DNA of 64,000 nucleotides from Haloglomus salinum (GCF_024298825.1 NZ_CP101153.1:1488001-1552000), one strand, 5' to 3'. Positions 41,355 to 50,047 are shown, counted from the first letter of the stretch. The notes: generated by a model from the letters alone, not told the origin. Numbers and translations are program-made.

Positions 41355-42209
41355 ATGACTACCGAGCAGATGTCCTCCGGCGACGGCGGTGATGCCTCCG
41401 GGCCTCGGGCGCCGCGTCGGAGGCGAGCGTTCCTGGCCGGTGCTGGGGCCTCTCTCGCCGCACTCGCGGGCTGTACATTCGACGTTGACGTCGGCATCGG
41501 TGGGTCGACCCCCGAGCCACGGACGGCGGAGCGGACCGCAACCCGGACCCGGACGGTGACGGCTACACCAACCGAGCCCCCCACACCGACGATGACGGCC
41601 ACTGAATCCTCCACGGCGACGGCCACGCCCGAATCGGCCCCGGAGTTCGAGGTCATCGCCGTCCAGCCGGAGCCGATTGCGGTCGAACTGGTCACACCCA
41701 TCCCGGAGCTACGCTACCGCGTCGAGCGGCTCTACCTCTACATCAACGCCGCATCGGACGCCGCCTTCGACGGGCCGAACACCGAGGAGATATACGGTGA
41801 GATAACGGTCGCCGCCAGCGACGGCACCAACGAGGTGGAGACCACGCGGGGCCAGGACCTGCTGTGGTCGGCCCAGCCTGCCGACCACCGCGAGATCGCC
41901 GAAGGCGAGGGTGTCGTGTTCGATACCAGGTTCCATCCGGTGGAGTTCGTCTTCCCCGACCCGGCGAGTATCGACGACGATGATGCGTACATCGATGTCT
42001 CGGCCACTCTCTACGAGCGCGACAAGGGTGCGAATCAGGACGACGAATTCGTCCGCTTCGGTGATTCGCTCCCCGGGACGAAGTGGTTCCTCGACGGCGA
42101 GACCGTCGCCTCGGGGTACCGCAGAGCAGACGGACAGTCACGGTTCATCACTGAGTACGGTGGGAACGGGACGGAACTGAACCTCTCGTACAACGTCGTC
42201 GAGGGGTAG
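41355..42209 (+). CDS. Tat-exported lipoprotein, function unknown
   Basis: 284 residues. RRRRAFLAGAGASLAALAGC is a twin-arginine signal with a lipobox, so the mature protein starts at Cys and is anchored outside. A Thr/Pro/Ala spacer (about 40-95) follows. The globular part has beta-strand character (RYRVERLYLYINAASDAAFD, VVFDTRFHPVEFVFPDPA, SRFITEYGGNGTELNLSYNV). No family recognised. It stands alone between pheA and the p27-like gene. Confidence 0.8.
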   Translation: MTTEQMSSGDGGDASGPRAPRRRRAFLAGAGASLAALAGCTFDVDVGIGGSTPEPRTAERTATRTRTVTATPTEPPTPTMTATESSTATATPESAPEFEVIAVQPEPIAVELVTPIPELRYRVERLYLYINAASDAAFDGPNTEEIYGEITVAASDGTNEVETTRGQDLLWSAQPADHREIAEGEGVVFDTRFHPVEFVFPDPASIDDDDAYIDVSATLYERDKGANQDDEFVRFGDSLPGTKWFLDGETVASGYRRADGQSRFITEYGGNGTELNLSYNVVEG

Positions 42210-42298
42210 TTCGGTACGTCGCGGTCACCCGCTGTTCCGGTCGCCGTACTCGGCTGGTGACGCGTCCGCGGCAACCCCCTCGTCACCCAACAGCCCTT

Positions 42299-42316
42299 TT
42301 GCTCGCTAGCGAGCAA
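42299..42316. promoter_or_regulatory. Perfect 18-bp palindrome
   Basis: TTGCTCGCTAGCGAGCAA is fully self-complementary and lies nine bases before the p27-like gene, at the place of transcription start and ribosome binding. Candidate operator or RNA hairpin blocking translation. Confidence 0.6.
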
Positions 42317-42325
42317 CTCACGGGT

Positions 42326-43027
42326 ATGAGCGACTTCGACCGCGAGGCCGAGCGGAAGAAACTCGAGGAGAAGTACGGCAAGGAAGAGGAGGACCGCGAG
42401 CGGACCGAGCGGCTGAGCGAACTCCTCCTGAAGGGCGCGACGATGACCGACATCCACTGTCCGGAGTGTGGCGACCCCATCTTCCGCCACGAGGGACGGC
42501 AGTTCTGCCCGTCCTGCCAGCGCGAGGTCGCGACCGGCGAGAGCCAGCAGGCGACCGCCGGGCAGGCCGCCGCGGAGAACCCGCTGGCCGACGAAGGGGG
42601 TGAGGAGGCGGACATCGGGGAAGCCGAACCCGCTACCGACGGCCACTCCGTCGAGGTGGAGACGCCGGACGCCGGAGCCGAGGACGGCGCTGCGGGAGAC
42701 GATGCCGAACCCGAACCGGCCGAGATTCCCGACACCGGAACGCAACCACCCACGGACACGGGGGAGTCACAGCCCTCGCCCCCCCAGCAGCCCCAGTCCG
42801 ACCAGCAGCGCGCCAGTCCACCGGCACAGATGCCCTCGTCCGGCGGGCAGGCTGGAACCGGCGGCGACGCGTCCGGCCTGATGCCTGCCCGCCAGCATCT
42901 CACCCGGACGGTGAACCGGCTGGCCGAGCAGGCGGCCACTGAGGAGGACCCCGGGCGCAAGCGGGAGTTCCTCGCCGCGACACGGGAGGCCGCGGAGGCG
43001 CTGGAAGCGGTTCGGGATGCGGAATAA
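42326..43027 (+). CDS. Autoantigen p27-like zinc-ribbon protein
   Basis: 233 residues. The N-terminus is a charged helix (SDFDREAERKKLEEKYGKEE) with RLSELLLKGATMTDIHCPEC, the signature of the Sjogren/scleroderma autoantigen p27 family. A zinc ribbon follows (HCPECGDPIFRHEGRQFCPS then CQ). The middle 130 residues are acidic low complexity. The C-terminal 50 residues (ARQHLTRTVNRLAEQAATEE to the end) form a helical pair. Function in archaea unknown. Confidence 0.85.
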   Translation: MSDFDREAERKKLEEKYGKEEEDRERTERLSELLLKGATMTDIHCPECGDPIFRHEGRQFCPSCQREVATGESQQATAGQAAAENPLADEGGEEADIGEAEPATDGHSVEVETPDAGAEDGAAGDDAEPEPAEIPDTGTQPPTDTGESQPSPPQQPQSDQQRASPPAQMPSSGGQAGTGGDASGLMPARQHLTRTVNRLAEQAATEEDPGRKREFLAATREAAEALEAVRDAE

Positions 43028-43311
43028 TAGATAGAATCTGCCCCTGGGTGATTTATGCCGATTTCAATTTTCTTATTTAGTAAATTTGTGGGTTATATGG
43101 TATAAAATATAATTCAAGCGCCGGTGCCCTCGTGCTCTCTCACAGCCACGACGCCGACAAGAACGTCTACGAAGTCCTCGCGCTCTCGACGCGGGGGCCT
43201 CGCTGCGCTCCGGTCGCTGCGGTGCTTGCGTCGGTCGCCTTCGCCTCGCTGCGCTCGGCTCACCTTCGATTCTGCCGGGGGTCGTGTTACGAGTCGAGCG
43301 GCGCGTGCGGC
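43028..43311. other. AT-rich terminator region and repeat flank, no gene
   Basis: The first 90 bases are AT-rich (ATTTCAATTTTCTTATTTAG, GGTATAAAATATAATTC), suiting termination of the p27-like gene. From about 43140 the GC-rich flank of repeat A begins with CTACGAAGTCCTCGCGCTCT and GCTGCGGTGCTTGCGTCGG. Confidence 0.5.
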
Positions 43312-43441
43312 GGTTCCAGCGAGTCGCAGTGTCCCCTCACCTCCCCGCGCGTGCGCCGTGCGTGACTCGACACGCTCGCTCCGCTCGCGGTCTTGTCAGC
43401 GGAGGCGCCCGCGCGCTTCCTGTCGGTGGAACCGGCGGGCC
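43312..43441 (-). repeat. Dispersed repeat A, copy 3
   Basis: On the minus strand it runs from GGCCCGCCGGTTCC through CAGGAAGCGCGCGGGCGCC, a loop, GGCGCACGCGCGGGGAGGTG, AGGGGACACTGCGACTCGCTGG to GGAACC. One mismatch in the inner stem. It starts 16 bases after the hef stop and runs in the sense of hef, as copy 2 does for its gene. Confidence 0.8.
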
Positions 43442-43456
43442 GTCCAGCCGACCGTC

Positions 43457-46009
43457 TCAGGAGGGGTCGTACTCCCCGTTCACGACCTCGCGGATCTGCG
43501 TCGCGGTCACGTCGCCGACTCCGTCGACTCCCTTGAGCGCGTCGGCGTCAGCGGTCATCACCGCCTCGACGCTGCCGAAGTGGTCCAGCAGCGCCCGCGC
43601 GGTGACGGGGCCGACCTCCGCGACCGAGGAGACGACGTACTCCTGCTGTTCGGCCAGCGTCTTCGAGGACTTCTCCCCGTGGACGCGGACCTCCCGGTCG
43701 TCACGGTCCTGTTCGCGCCGGGCGATGACCTCCAGCAGGTCGGCGGTCTCGTCGGTGTCGCGGGTCTGGAGGACGCTCGCGCCGAAGTCGACCGCGAGCG
43801 ACGACAGGGCGCCCCGGATGGCGTTCGGGTGGACGTTGCGCTTCTCGTAGAGGCGCTCGCCCTCCAGGATGACGATGGGTCGGGCGTAGTGGCGGGCGGC
43901 GTCGCCGACCTGGTCGAACATCGAGCGGTCGTTGCCCAGCAGCGTATCGAGGAAGTCGTCGACGGACTTGCGCTCGACCGCGACGCGGTCCGAGAGGACG
44001 TAGTCCCCCACCGCGAGCGTCTCCAGCCGCGTGGTCACGCCCTCGCGCGTCGAGAGGTCCCGCGCGATGTGCGAGTCGAGTTCGCGCTGGTCCGCGACGA
44101 TCTCGATGTCCTCGGTGTCGGGGTCGCCGCCGGCCGTGGCGACGAGGCCCTCGTCCGCCGGGTCGGTGCCATGCTCCTCGCTGTCCGGCCCGTCGTCGGT
44201 CGCTCCATCGCTGTCGGCCCCGTCGGAGTCGCTCTCGCCCGCGAAGTCACCGAGCCCCGGCTGTCCGCCGTCCGACCCGCCGCTCCGCTCGTCGCTCGCA
44301 GTGTCCGTGGCTGCCCCGGCATCGGCCGTGCCGGACGCCCCCGTTTCGGGTGCGTCGCCGTCGCCGCTCGTGTCTTCCTCGCCCCCCGCGTCCGCGTCGC
44401 CGGCGTCTCCGTCGAAGGAGTCCAGCGACTGCTGTGAGTCGTCCAGTTCCGCCTCGATGTCCTGCTCGGCGCCCTTCAGCTTCCGGAGCTCCGCTTCCAT
44501 CTTCTGCTCCTCGTTCTTCGATATCCAGTAGAACGCCTCGTCGCGCGTGTCGTTGGCGATGAGGACGACGACCCGCCCCTCCTGTGCGCGGCCGGTCCGG
44601 CCCTTGCGCTGGATGGAGCGCACGCCCTTCGGGACGGGCTCGTAGAACAGCACCAGGTCCACGTCGGGCACGTCCAGCCCCTCCTCGGCGACGCTGGTCG
44701 AGACGAGCACCTCGAACTCGCCGTTCCGGAAGGCGTCGAGGGTGTCCTTCTGCTCGGTCTGGGTCATCCCGTCGGAGCCCTCCTTGTCGCCCTGCCCGAC
44801 GAACCGGCGCACGTCGAAGCTCTCGCTCAGGAACTCCGTGAGCGACTCGGCGGTGTCGCGGGACTCGGTGAACACGATGACGCGCTCGCCGTCCTGGATG
44901 CCGAGCGTCTCGGCGAGCAGGAGCCGGGTCTTCCGGAACTTCGGGTGGAGGTCGTCGAACGCCTCGGCCTTCCGCATCGCCTCTTTCACGCGCGGTTCGG
45001 AGACGAAGCGCTGGGCCGCCTTCGACGCGCCGGAGGACTGTGCTGCGTTGCGCTGGCGCTCGAAGTAGCGCCGCAGGCTCTCGACGGACTGGGTCTCGAC
45101 CAGTTCGACCGCCCGCCGGAGCTTCATTATCTCGGCGTGCGCGCTCATTCCCTCGTACCCCTCCGACTGGCCGTTGTTGATGAGCTCCTGCAGCTTCGCG
45201 CGGATGGCGTTCAGCTGCTTCTGGGACATCGAGGGGTCCGTCGAGTTCGTCACGCCGAGTTGCTTCAGTTGCTCCAGCCGTTCGGCGATGACGTCGTTCA
45301 GGGCGTCCCGTATCGCCAGCACCTCGTCGGGCAGGTCCAGATGGGTCCAGTCGACCTGCGTCTCGTAGGTGTGCTCGGCCACGTCGGCGTCGGCCTCGGT
45401 CATCACCTCCACGTCGTCGATGCCGAGGTTCCGGCAGACGACGAGGATCTCCTCCTCGTCGCCGCCCGGGGAGGCCGACATGCCGGTGACGAGCGGCCTG
45501 TCGGCGTCGGCGTGGTAGCGCTCGGCGATGTAGTTGTAGGCGTAGTCGCCGGTGGCGCGGTGGCACTCGTCGAAGGTGCAGTGGACCACCGACGAGAGGT
45601 CGATGCGGTTCCCGACGAGGTCGTTCTCGATGACCTGCGGCGTGGCCATCACGACGCGGGCGTCCTGCCAGACCGCGGCGCGGTCGCCCGGGCTGACCTC
45701 GCCCGTGAACACGACGATTTCGTCGTCGGGAATCTCCAGCGCTTCGCGGTAGAACGCGGCGTGTTGCTCGACGAGCGGTTTCGTCGGCGCGAGCATCAGC
45801 GCCTTGCCGCCGTACTCCGCGAGCCGGTGTGCCGTGACGAGCAGCGAGACCGTCGTCTTCCCGAGGCCGGTGGGCAGGCAGACCAGCGTGTGGCCGTCGC
45901 ATGAGGCATCGGCCAGCTGGGTCTGGTAGCTGCGGTCCTCTAGGAAGCCCGGCGTCAGCAGTGGCCGGTCGAGGTAGTCGGGTCCGCCCTCGGCGTCCGT
46001 GGCCGCCAT
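43457..46009 (-). CDS. hef: Hef: helicase-nuclease for stalled replication forks
   Basis: 850 residues combining a superfamily 2 helicase and an XPF-type nuclease. Helicase motifs: CLPTGLGKTTVSLL (Walker A), APTKPLVEQH, FDECHRATG (DEAH-like DECH), SASPGG, FTESRDTAE, STSVAEEGLDVPD and QRKGRTGRAQEGR. An acidic Asp/Gly/Ala-rich linker of about 130 residues follows. The nuclease domain has ADQRELDSHIARDL and GDYVLSDRVAVERKSVDDF (the GDx-ERKxxxD motif). The end has helix-hairpin-helix repeats (VGPVTARALLDHFGSVEAVM, LKGVDGVGDVTA). ATG 46009 (MAATDAEGGPDYLDRPLL) is preferred over an upstream start that would add a low-complexity leader. Confidence 0.95.
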   Translation of the reverse strand: MAATDAEGGPDYLDRPLLTPGFLEDRSYQTQLADASCDGHTLVCLPTGLGKTTVSLLVTAHRLAEYGGKALMLAPTKPLVEQHAAFYREALEIPDDEIVVFTGEVSPGDRAAVWQDARVVMATPQVIENDLVGNRIDLSSVVHCTFDECHRATGDYAYNYIAERYHADADRPLVTGMSASPGGDEEEILVVCRNLGIDDVEVMTEADADVAEHTYETQVDWTHLDLPDEVLAIRDALNDVIAERLEQLKQLGVTNSTDPSMSQKQLNAIRAKLQELINNGQSEGYEGMSAHAEIMKLRRAVELVETQSVESLRRYFERQRNAAQSSGASKAAQRFVSEPRVKEAMRKAEAFDDLHPKFRKTRLLLAETLGIQDGERVIVFTESRDTAESLTEFLSESFDVRRFVGQGDKEGSDGMTQTEQKDTLDAFRNGEFEVLVSTSVAEEGLDVPDVDLVLFYEPVPKGVRSIQRKGRTGRAQEGRVVVLIANDTRDEAFYWISKNEEQKMEAELRKLKGAEQDIEAELDDSQQSLDSFDGDAGDADAGGEEDTSGDGDAPETGASGTADAGAATDTASDERSGGSDGGQPGLGDFAGESDSDGADSDGATDDGPDSEEHGTDPADEGLVATAGGDPDTEDIEIVADQRELDSHIARDLSTREGVTTRLETLAVGDYVLSDRVAVERKSVDDFLDTLLGNDRSMFDQVGDAARHYARPIVILEGERLYEKRNVHPNAIRGALSSLAVDFGASVLQTRDTDETADLLEVIARREQDRDDREVRVHGEKSSKTLAEQQEYVVSSVAEVGPVTARALLDHFGSVEAVMTADADALKGVDGVGDVTATQIREVVNGEYDPS

Positions 46010-46109
46010 TACCCCGCCGTACCGCGTCCTCACCGATAAGGGTTCGCTGGGCGGGGTGGAAGTGGAGTCGGCTTCGCTCGTCCGGCTTCCGGGTACTCGC
46101 TCGTAGCTG

Positions 46110-46132
46110 GACCCCTCCATTTCGTATGGAGT
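46110..46132 (-). other. ORB-like motif upstream of hef
   Basis: Minus strand ACTCCATACGAAATGGAGGG followed by GTC, about 100 bases before the hef start and about 18 kb from the origin. Confidence 0.4.
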
Positions 46133-46213
46133 TACGGATACGTCGCTCTGTTCCGGACCCGGCTGCTCCGTCTCGACCGGGTCGGGTAAGTGGGACGCTC
46201 CCGAAGGCGAGGT

Positions 46214-46435
46214 ATGGACGGCCGGACGGCAGTCGGCGGGTTGTTGGCGGGGTCGGGCCTGCTGTTCGCGTACGTCGCCGCCCGTGCCATTCGCCGGGGA
46301 CTGGCGGGCGACGCCGGAACCCCCGCACTCATCGCGCTCGGCGGTCTCACGCTGTTCACGCTCGCGATGGCAGCACTCGGCACCTCGCTCATCCTGCGTG
46401 GGCGCCGCGACGACCCCGGTGCCAGTGCCGAGTAG
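46214..46435 (+). CDS. Small two-helix membrane protein
   Basis: 73 residues: MDGRTAVGG, helix 1 LLAGSGLLFAYVAARAI, a short basic loop, helix 2 ALIALGGLTLFTLAMAALG, then an Arg-rich and acidic tail. A TATA candidate before it is weak. Divergent from hef. Function unknown. Confidence 0.65.
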   Translation: MDGRTAVGGLLAGSGLLFAYVAARAIRRGLAGDAGTPALIALGGLTLFTLAMAALGTSLILRGRRDDPGASAE

Positions 46436-46437
46436 TC

Positions 46438-46507
46438 GTCATCCCCGACGGTCGCTGACGGTTCGCTCCACCGTCATCCCCGACGGTCGCTGACGGTTCG
46501 CTCCACC
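46438..46507 (+). repeat. 35-bp tandem duplication
   Basis: A 35-base unit starting GTCATCCCCGACGGTCGCTG occurs at 46438 and 46473, with a degenerate third start (GTCATCCACGCCTGTCG) at 46508. It lies between two converging genes. Confidence 0.85.
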
Positions 46508-46508
46508 G

Positions 46509-47096
46509 TCATCCACGCCTGTCGATGACGGCCTTCGCTTCCTCGGCCGCCTGCTTCCAGCCGTACCCGCGCTCGTAGACGTGTCGTTTGTCGTCGACGA
46601 CCTCCTCCGGGGAGCCCTCCTCCCAGCCGCCACGGGCCCAGGACCCCGATTCGCGGAGCCACGCGATGACCTGTTCACGGGTCTCGGGCCACGAGAGGCC
46701 GACCATCTCGTAGTACGCGACGAGCGCGAAGACGCTGTGGTCGTGTGCGCCCGGGACGCTGCCGTGCTCGTAGATGGTCTTCAGCGGCTCGTGGGTCGGC
46801 TCCCGGACGAGGTCGGTGTACTCCGCGGCGGTGAGCAGCCGTAACGGTCCGTCGTCGTCCGTGACGCGGCGCTCGGCGACGAGGCGGTCGAGCGCGTCGG
46901 CGTGGAGCCCGTCCCACTCGCCCGGTATCGCGTCGGGGAGCGACTCGCGCCCGACCGGTCGCCGCGAGAGGACCGACAGGATGTCCACGTACGCACGCTC
47001 GACGGCCGCACGGGTGATGCCGTCGTGCTCGCAGTCGGCGTCGTGGAGATTGCTCGTGGTCCGACAGTCCGGACACGGGTACGCGAAGCGCGCCAC
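46509..47096 (-). CDS. Haloarchaeal zinc-finger-like protein, function unknown
   Basis: 195 residues. The N-terminus has a probable metal site (YPCPDCRTTSNLHDADCEH, C-C-C-H). AAVERAYVDILSVLSRRPVG and WDGLHADALDRLVAERRVTD look like a winged-helix domain. The C-terminal half includes VPGAHDHSVFALVAYYEMVG and RGYGWKQAAEEAKAVID. GTG 47096 starts just before the zinc site. No function recognised. Repeat A copy 4 lies upstream on its sense strand. Confidence 0.7.
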   Translation of the reverse strand: MARFAYPCPDCRTTSNLHDADCEHDGITRAAVERAYVDILSVLSRRPVGRESLPDAIPGEWDGLHADALDRLVAERRVTDDDGPLRLLTAAEYTDLVREPTHEPLKTIYEHGSVPGAHDHSVFALVAYYEMVGLSWPETREQVIAWLRESGSWARGGWEEGSPEEVVDDKRHVYERGYGWKQAAEEAKAVIDRRG

Positions 47097-47193
47097 TGGT
47101 GAGTCTACTTCTGGCTGTGCGCTGGGGTCGGTATGAACGTGTCGGGAGCTAGGTGGGGTTAGTTCCGTGTGGTCCGCAAACAGCGGGCCTGTC
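47097..47193. other. Promoter-proximal gap
   Basis: About 100 bases before the zinc-finger-like gene, ending at the boundary of repeat A copy 4. A weak TATA-like TTCATACCG on the minus strand is the only signal noted. Confidence 0.35.
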
Positions 47194-47713
47194 TCGAAAG
47201 CCCCCGCTCGCTGAGGGCCCCGCGCCTCGCTGCGCTCCTCACGTCGCTCGCGTTGCTCGCTCGTTGCGGTGCTTACGTCGTCGGGGGGCCGCTCAGCGAG
47301 CGGCCCCTTTCGGTCCCGCCCTATTGCTAGTCCGGTCGAGCGGTGCGCTTGGTGGTTCCATTGGAGTGCTAGTGTCCCCACACCCCCCGCGCGGGCGCCG
47401 GGGTGGGCTCGACCCCCTCGCTCCGCTCGGGGCGTCTCGCCCGCTGAGGCGCCCGCGCGCTTCCTGGTCCCGGAACCAGCCGGCCGACCAGCAGCCACTC
47501 GGCCGGGAGCGCGTGGTGAGCAGCTCGCCTGCGAACCCGCGCGACGCGGGGAAGGGCAGGGCCACAGCGTCCGTGCCACGTTCAACGTCCCTGGCGGACT
47601 CGAAGGGCGAGCGCTCTCGGCCCGGTGAGGCGAAGTAAGCACCGCAGGCCGAACGAAGTGAGGCCGAGGAGCGCAGCGAGCCGTAACCGGTCGAGAGCGC
47701 GAGGGCTTCGTAG
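47194..47713 (-). repeat. Dispersed repeat A, copy 4 (long form)
   Basis: Core 47354-47485. On the minus strand: CCGGCTGGTTCCGGGACCAG, GAAGCGCGCGGGCGCC, loop, GGCGCCCGCGCGGGGGGTG, TGGGGACACTAGCACTCC, TGGAACC. The right flank GGGCGGGACCGAAAGGGGCC and the left flank ACGAAGCCCTCGCGCTCTCG match copy 1 in the same order. An extra segment of about 180 bases separates left flank and core here. It fills most of the gap between the zinc-finger-like gene and cofE. Confidence 0.8.
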
Positions 47714-47819
47714 GTGTCCGCGTTGTCGCCCACGGTATCGACTCCAACGCACGCCTACCCTCGCCGATTCGCCGGTATCGACGCCCCTTATGTGTGCCCG
47801 CCACCGAATACGACCACAC

Positions 47820-48596
47820 ATGGAGGTGTTCGCGGTCGAGGGACTGCCGGAGATACGCGAGGGCGACGACCTCGCCGCGCTCGTCGACGAGCAGGTCGAC
47901 CTCCGGCCCGAGGACGTGGTCTGTGTCGCCAGCACGGTCGTCTCGAAGGCCGAGGGCCGCACCGCGTCGCTCGACGAGTTCCCGCCGAGCGACCGGGCCC
48001 GGCGCATCGCCGAGCGCCTCGGCGACATCCAGGGCGAGGAGAAGGACCCGCGCTTCGCGGAGGCCGTCCTCGCGGAGAGCGAGGAACTGCTCCTCGAAGC
48101 GCCGTTCATCCTCGCGGTCACGCAGTTCGGCCACATCACCGTGAACGCCGGTATCGACCGCTCGAACGTGCCGAACGCGGACCTGCTGTTGCTGCCGGAG
48201 GCGCCCAGCGCGAGCGCCGCGGCGCTCCGGGAGTCGCTCCCGGCCGACCGCGTCGTCGTCACGGACACGTCGGGGCGGCCGTTCCGCTACGGCCAGCGCG
48301 GGGTCGCGGTGGGGTGGGCCGGCCTGCCCGCCTCGCGGGACTGGCGTGGCGAGCACGACCGTGACGGCCGGGAACTCGAGGCGACGGTGCAGTCCGTCGT
48401 CGACGAACTCGCGGCGGCCGCCAACCTCGTGACCGGCGAGGGCGCGGGCGGGACGCCGGTCGCGGTGGTCCGGGACTTCGAGTTCGGCGACCACGCCGGC
48501 TCGGAGAACCTGTTCCGCTCGGCGGACGACGACGTGGTCCGCCAGGCGCTCCGCGCGTGGACCTTCGGCGGCGACTCGCACGACACGGACGCCTGA
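47820..48596 (+). CDS. cofE: Coenzyme F420-0:L-glutamate ligase
   Basis: Adds glutamates to F420-0 with GTP, giving the F420 deazaflavin cofactor. 258 residues with family blocks MEVFAVEGLPEIREGDDLAA, DVVCVASTVVSKAEGR, GHITVNAGIDRSNVP, VVVTDTSGRPFRYGQRGVA and VGWAGLPASRDWRG (metal- and GTP-binding region). ATG 47820 has CCTTATGTG about 30 bases upstream, fitting a leaderless message. The next gene, mer, uses F420, so pathway and user are adjacent. Confidence 0.93.
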   Translation: MEVFAVEGLPEIREGDDLAALVDEQVDLRPEDVVCVASTVVSKAEGRTASLDEFPPSDRARRIAERLGDIQGEEKDPRFAEAVLAESEELLLEAPFILAVTQFGHITVNAGIDRSNVPNADLLLLPEAPSASAAALRESLPADRVVVTDTSGRPFRYGQRGVAVGWAGLPASRDWRGEHDRDGRELEATVQSVVDELAAAANLVTGEGAGGTPVAVVRDFEFGDHAGSENLFRSADDDVVRQALRAWTFGGDSHDTDA

Positions 48597-48605
48597 CGAT
48601 ATTAC

Positions 48606-48674
48606 TCGAAAACACCCGAACCACGGCACGAATCTATCGGAGATATCGAAAACACCGCCAACCCATCGAAAACC
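48606..48674 (+). promoter_or_regulatory. Three phased direct repeats before mer
   Basis: TCGAAAACACC at 48606 and 48646, and TCGAAAACC at 48666 directly before the ATG. Spacings are 40 and 20 bases, near whole numbers of DNA turns. Candidate operator for an unknown regulator. Confidence 0.45.
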
Positions 48675-49694
48675 ATGCTCGGAATCGAACTCACGCCGGA
48701 ACATCCGGTCGACCGCATCGCCGACCTCGGCGTCCGCGCGGCGGACGCCGGGTTCGACACCGCCTTCGTCTCCTCGCACTTCTTCAACCGCGACCCGTTC
48801 GTCGCCTGCGACCGCCTCGCCCGCGCGACCGACATCCGGGTCGGTCCGGGCATCATCAACCCGTACGAGACCCACCCCGTCACCCTCGCTGCGCGCGTCG
48901 CGAGCCTCGACGAGGCCAGCGGCGGCCGCGCGGTGTACGGCGTCGGTCCGGGCGACCCCTCCGCGCTGCGCTCGCTCGGGCTCGACGAGGAGCGGGGCCT
49001 CCGCTCGGTGCTGGAGGCGTTCTCCGTCGCCCGCGACCTCTGGAGCGGCGAGACCGTCGACCACGACGGCACCTTCGAGGCCAGCGGCGCGGGCCTGAAG
49101 TTCGAGCCCCCGCAGGGGGGCGACATCCCGGTCTACGTGGGCGGCGAGGGCCCGCACATGTGCCGGATGGCCGGCAAGCACGCCGACGGCCTGCTGTTCA
49201 ACGGCTCGCACCCGGACGACCTCGCGTGGGCCCGCGACCGCGTCGACGAGGGTGCCGGGGACCGCCCCGCAACGGCCGACGGCCGTGAGGACCGGCCCGA
49301 CGAGCGGGGCGACGTGGACCTCGCGGCGTACGCCAGCATCTCCGTCGCCGAGGACGCCGACGCCGCCCGTGAACTGGCCGTCCAGCCGGTCGCGTTCATC
49401 GCCGCCGGCGCCGCGCCGCCGGTGCTCGACCGGCACGGTCTCGACGGTGACCGCGCCGAGCGCATCGGCGAGCACCTTTCGGCCGGCGACTTCTCCGCCG
49501 CCTTCGACGAGGTGACGCCCGCGATGGTCGACGCGTTCTGCATGGCCGGCACGCCCGAGACGGTGGCCGAGCGGATGGCCGGCGTTCTCGAGCACGCCGA
49601 CTCGCTCGTGGTGGGCTCGCCGCTCGGTCCGGACCTCGAGACCGCCATCGAGCTGGCCGGCGCGGCCGCTCGCGAGGCGGGAATCCGGGAGTAG
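48675..49694 (+). CDS. mer: 5,10-methylenetetrahydromethanopterin reductase (Mer), F420-dependent
   Basis: Luciferase-like TIM-barrel enzyme reducing a methylene-pterin with F420H2. 339 residues: MLGIELTPEHPVDRIADLGV, AFVSSHFFNRDPFVACDRLA, RVGPGIINPYETHPVTLAAR (the non-prolyl cis-peptide region), GRAVYGVGPGDPSALRSLG, GDIPVYVGGEGPHMCRMAGK and MAGTPETVAERM. Haloarchaea keep Mer for one-carbon folate-like metabolism without methanogenesis. An acidic insert about 185-215 (GDRPATADGREDRPDERGD) is likely a surface loop. It lies 78 bases after cofE. Confidence 0.92.
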   Translation: MLGIELTPEHPVDRIADLGVRAADAGFDTAFVSSHFFNRDPFVACDRLARATDIRVGPGIINPYETHPVTLAARVASLDEASGGRAVYGVGPGDPSALRSLGLDEERGLRSVLEAFSVARDLWSGETVDHDGTFEASGAGLKFEPPQGGDIPVYVGGEGPHMCRMAGKHADGLLFNGSHPDDLAWARDRVDEGAGDRPATADGREDRPDERGDVDLAAYASISVAEDADAARELAVQPVAFIAAGAAPPVLDRHGLDGDRAERIGEHLSAGDFSAAFDEVTPAMVDAFCMAGTPETVAERMAGVLEHADSLVVGSPLGPDLETAIELAGAAAREAGIRE

Positions 49695-49726
49695 CTGGCG
49701 CGCGGAGAACGGACCCTCTCGCCGGT

Positions 49727-49945
49727 TCAGTTGCGCTCCTCGCCCCCCGGCGGGGAGCGGCCGCCGGGCACGAGCTGGCCCAGCTGCTCGACGACGGCGC
49801 CCAGCGAGAGGTAGCCCAGCATCGCCGAGGACCCACCGACGAACAGCGCGCCCAGCAGGACGAGTACGAGCGTGATGGGGTCGGAAAGGACGTTGTTCAC
49901 GACGAGGTCGATGGCCTCCGCGGGCGTGATTCCGGTCTCTGCCAT
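49727..49945 (-). CDS. Small membrane protein, function unknown
   Basis: 72 residues. After MAETGITPAEAIDLVVNNVL there is one long hydrophobic stretch (ITLVLVLLGALFVGGSSAML then GYLSLGAVVEQLGQL), enough for one or two helices, and a Gly/Pro/Glu tail. It converges with mer. No family recognised. Confidence 0.6.
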   Translation of the reverse strand: MAETGITPAEAIDLVVNNVLSDPITLVLVLLGALFVGGSSAMLGYLSLGAVVEQLGQLVPGGRSPPGGEERN

Positions 49946-50047
49946 GTCCGCCCCTTCGACGCTCGGACCTTCAGTCTGTCCGTTGCCGGCCCGTAGCGGG
50001 GCGCCGGGCACCGTCAGGGCTAACGCCCCCGCGCCCCTCCCCCCGGT

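Noticed and set aside
47097-49595. Upstream extension of the zinc-finger-like protein across repeat A, cofE and mer
   Set aside because: The open frame is accidental; the part before 47096 is antisense to cofE and mer and to a repeat, with no protein-like features.
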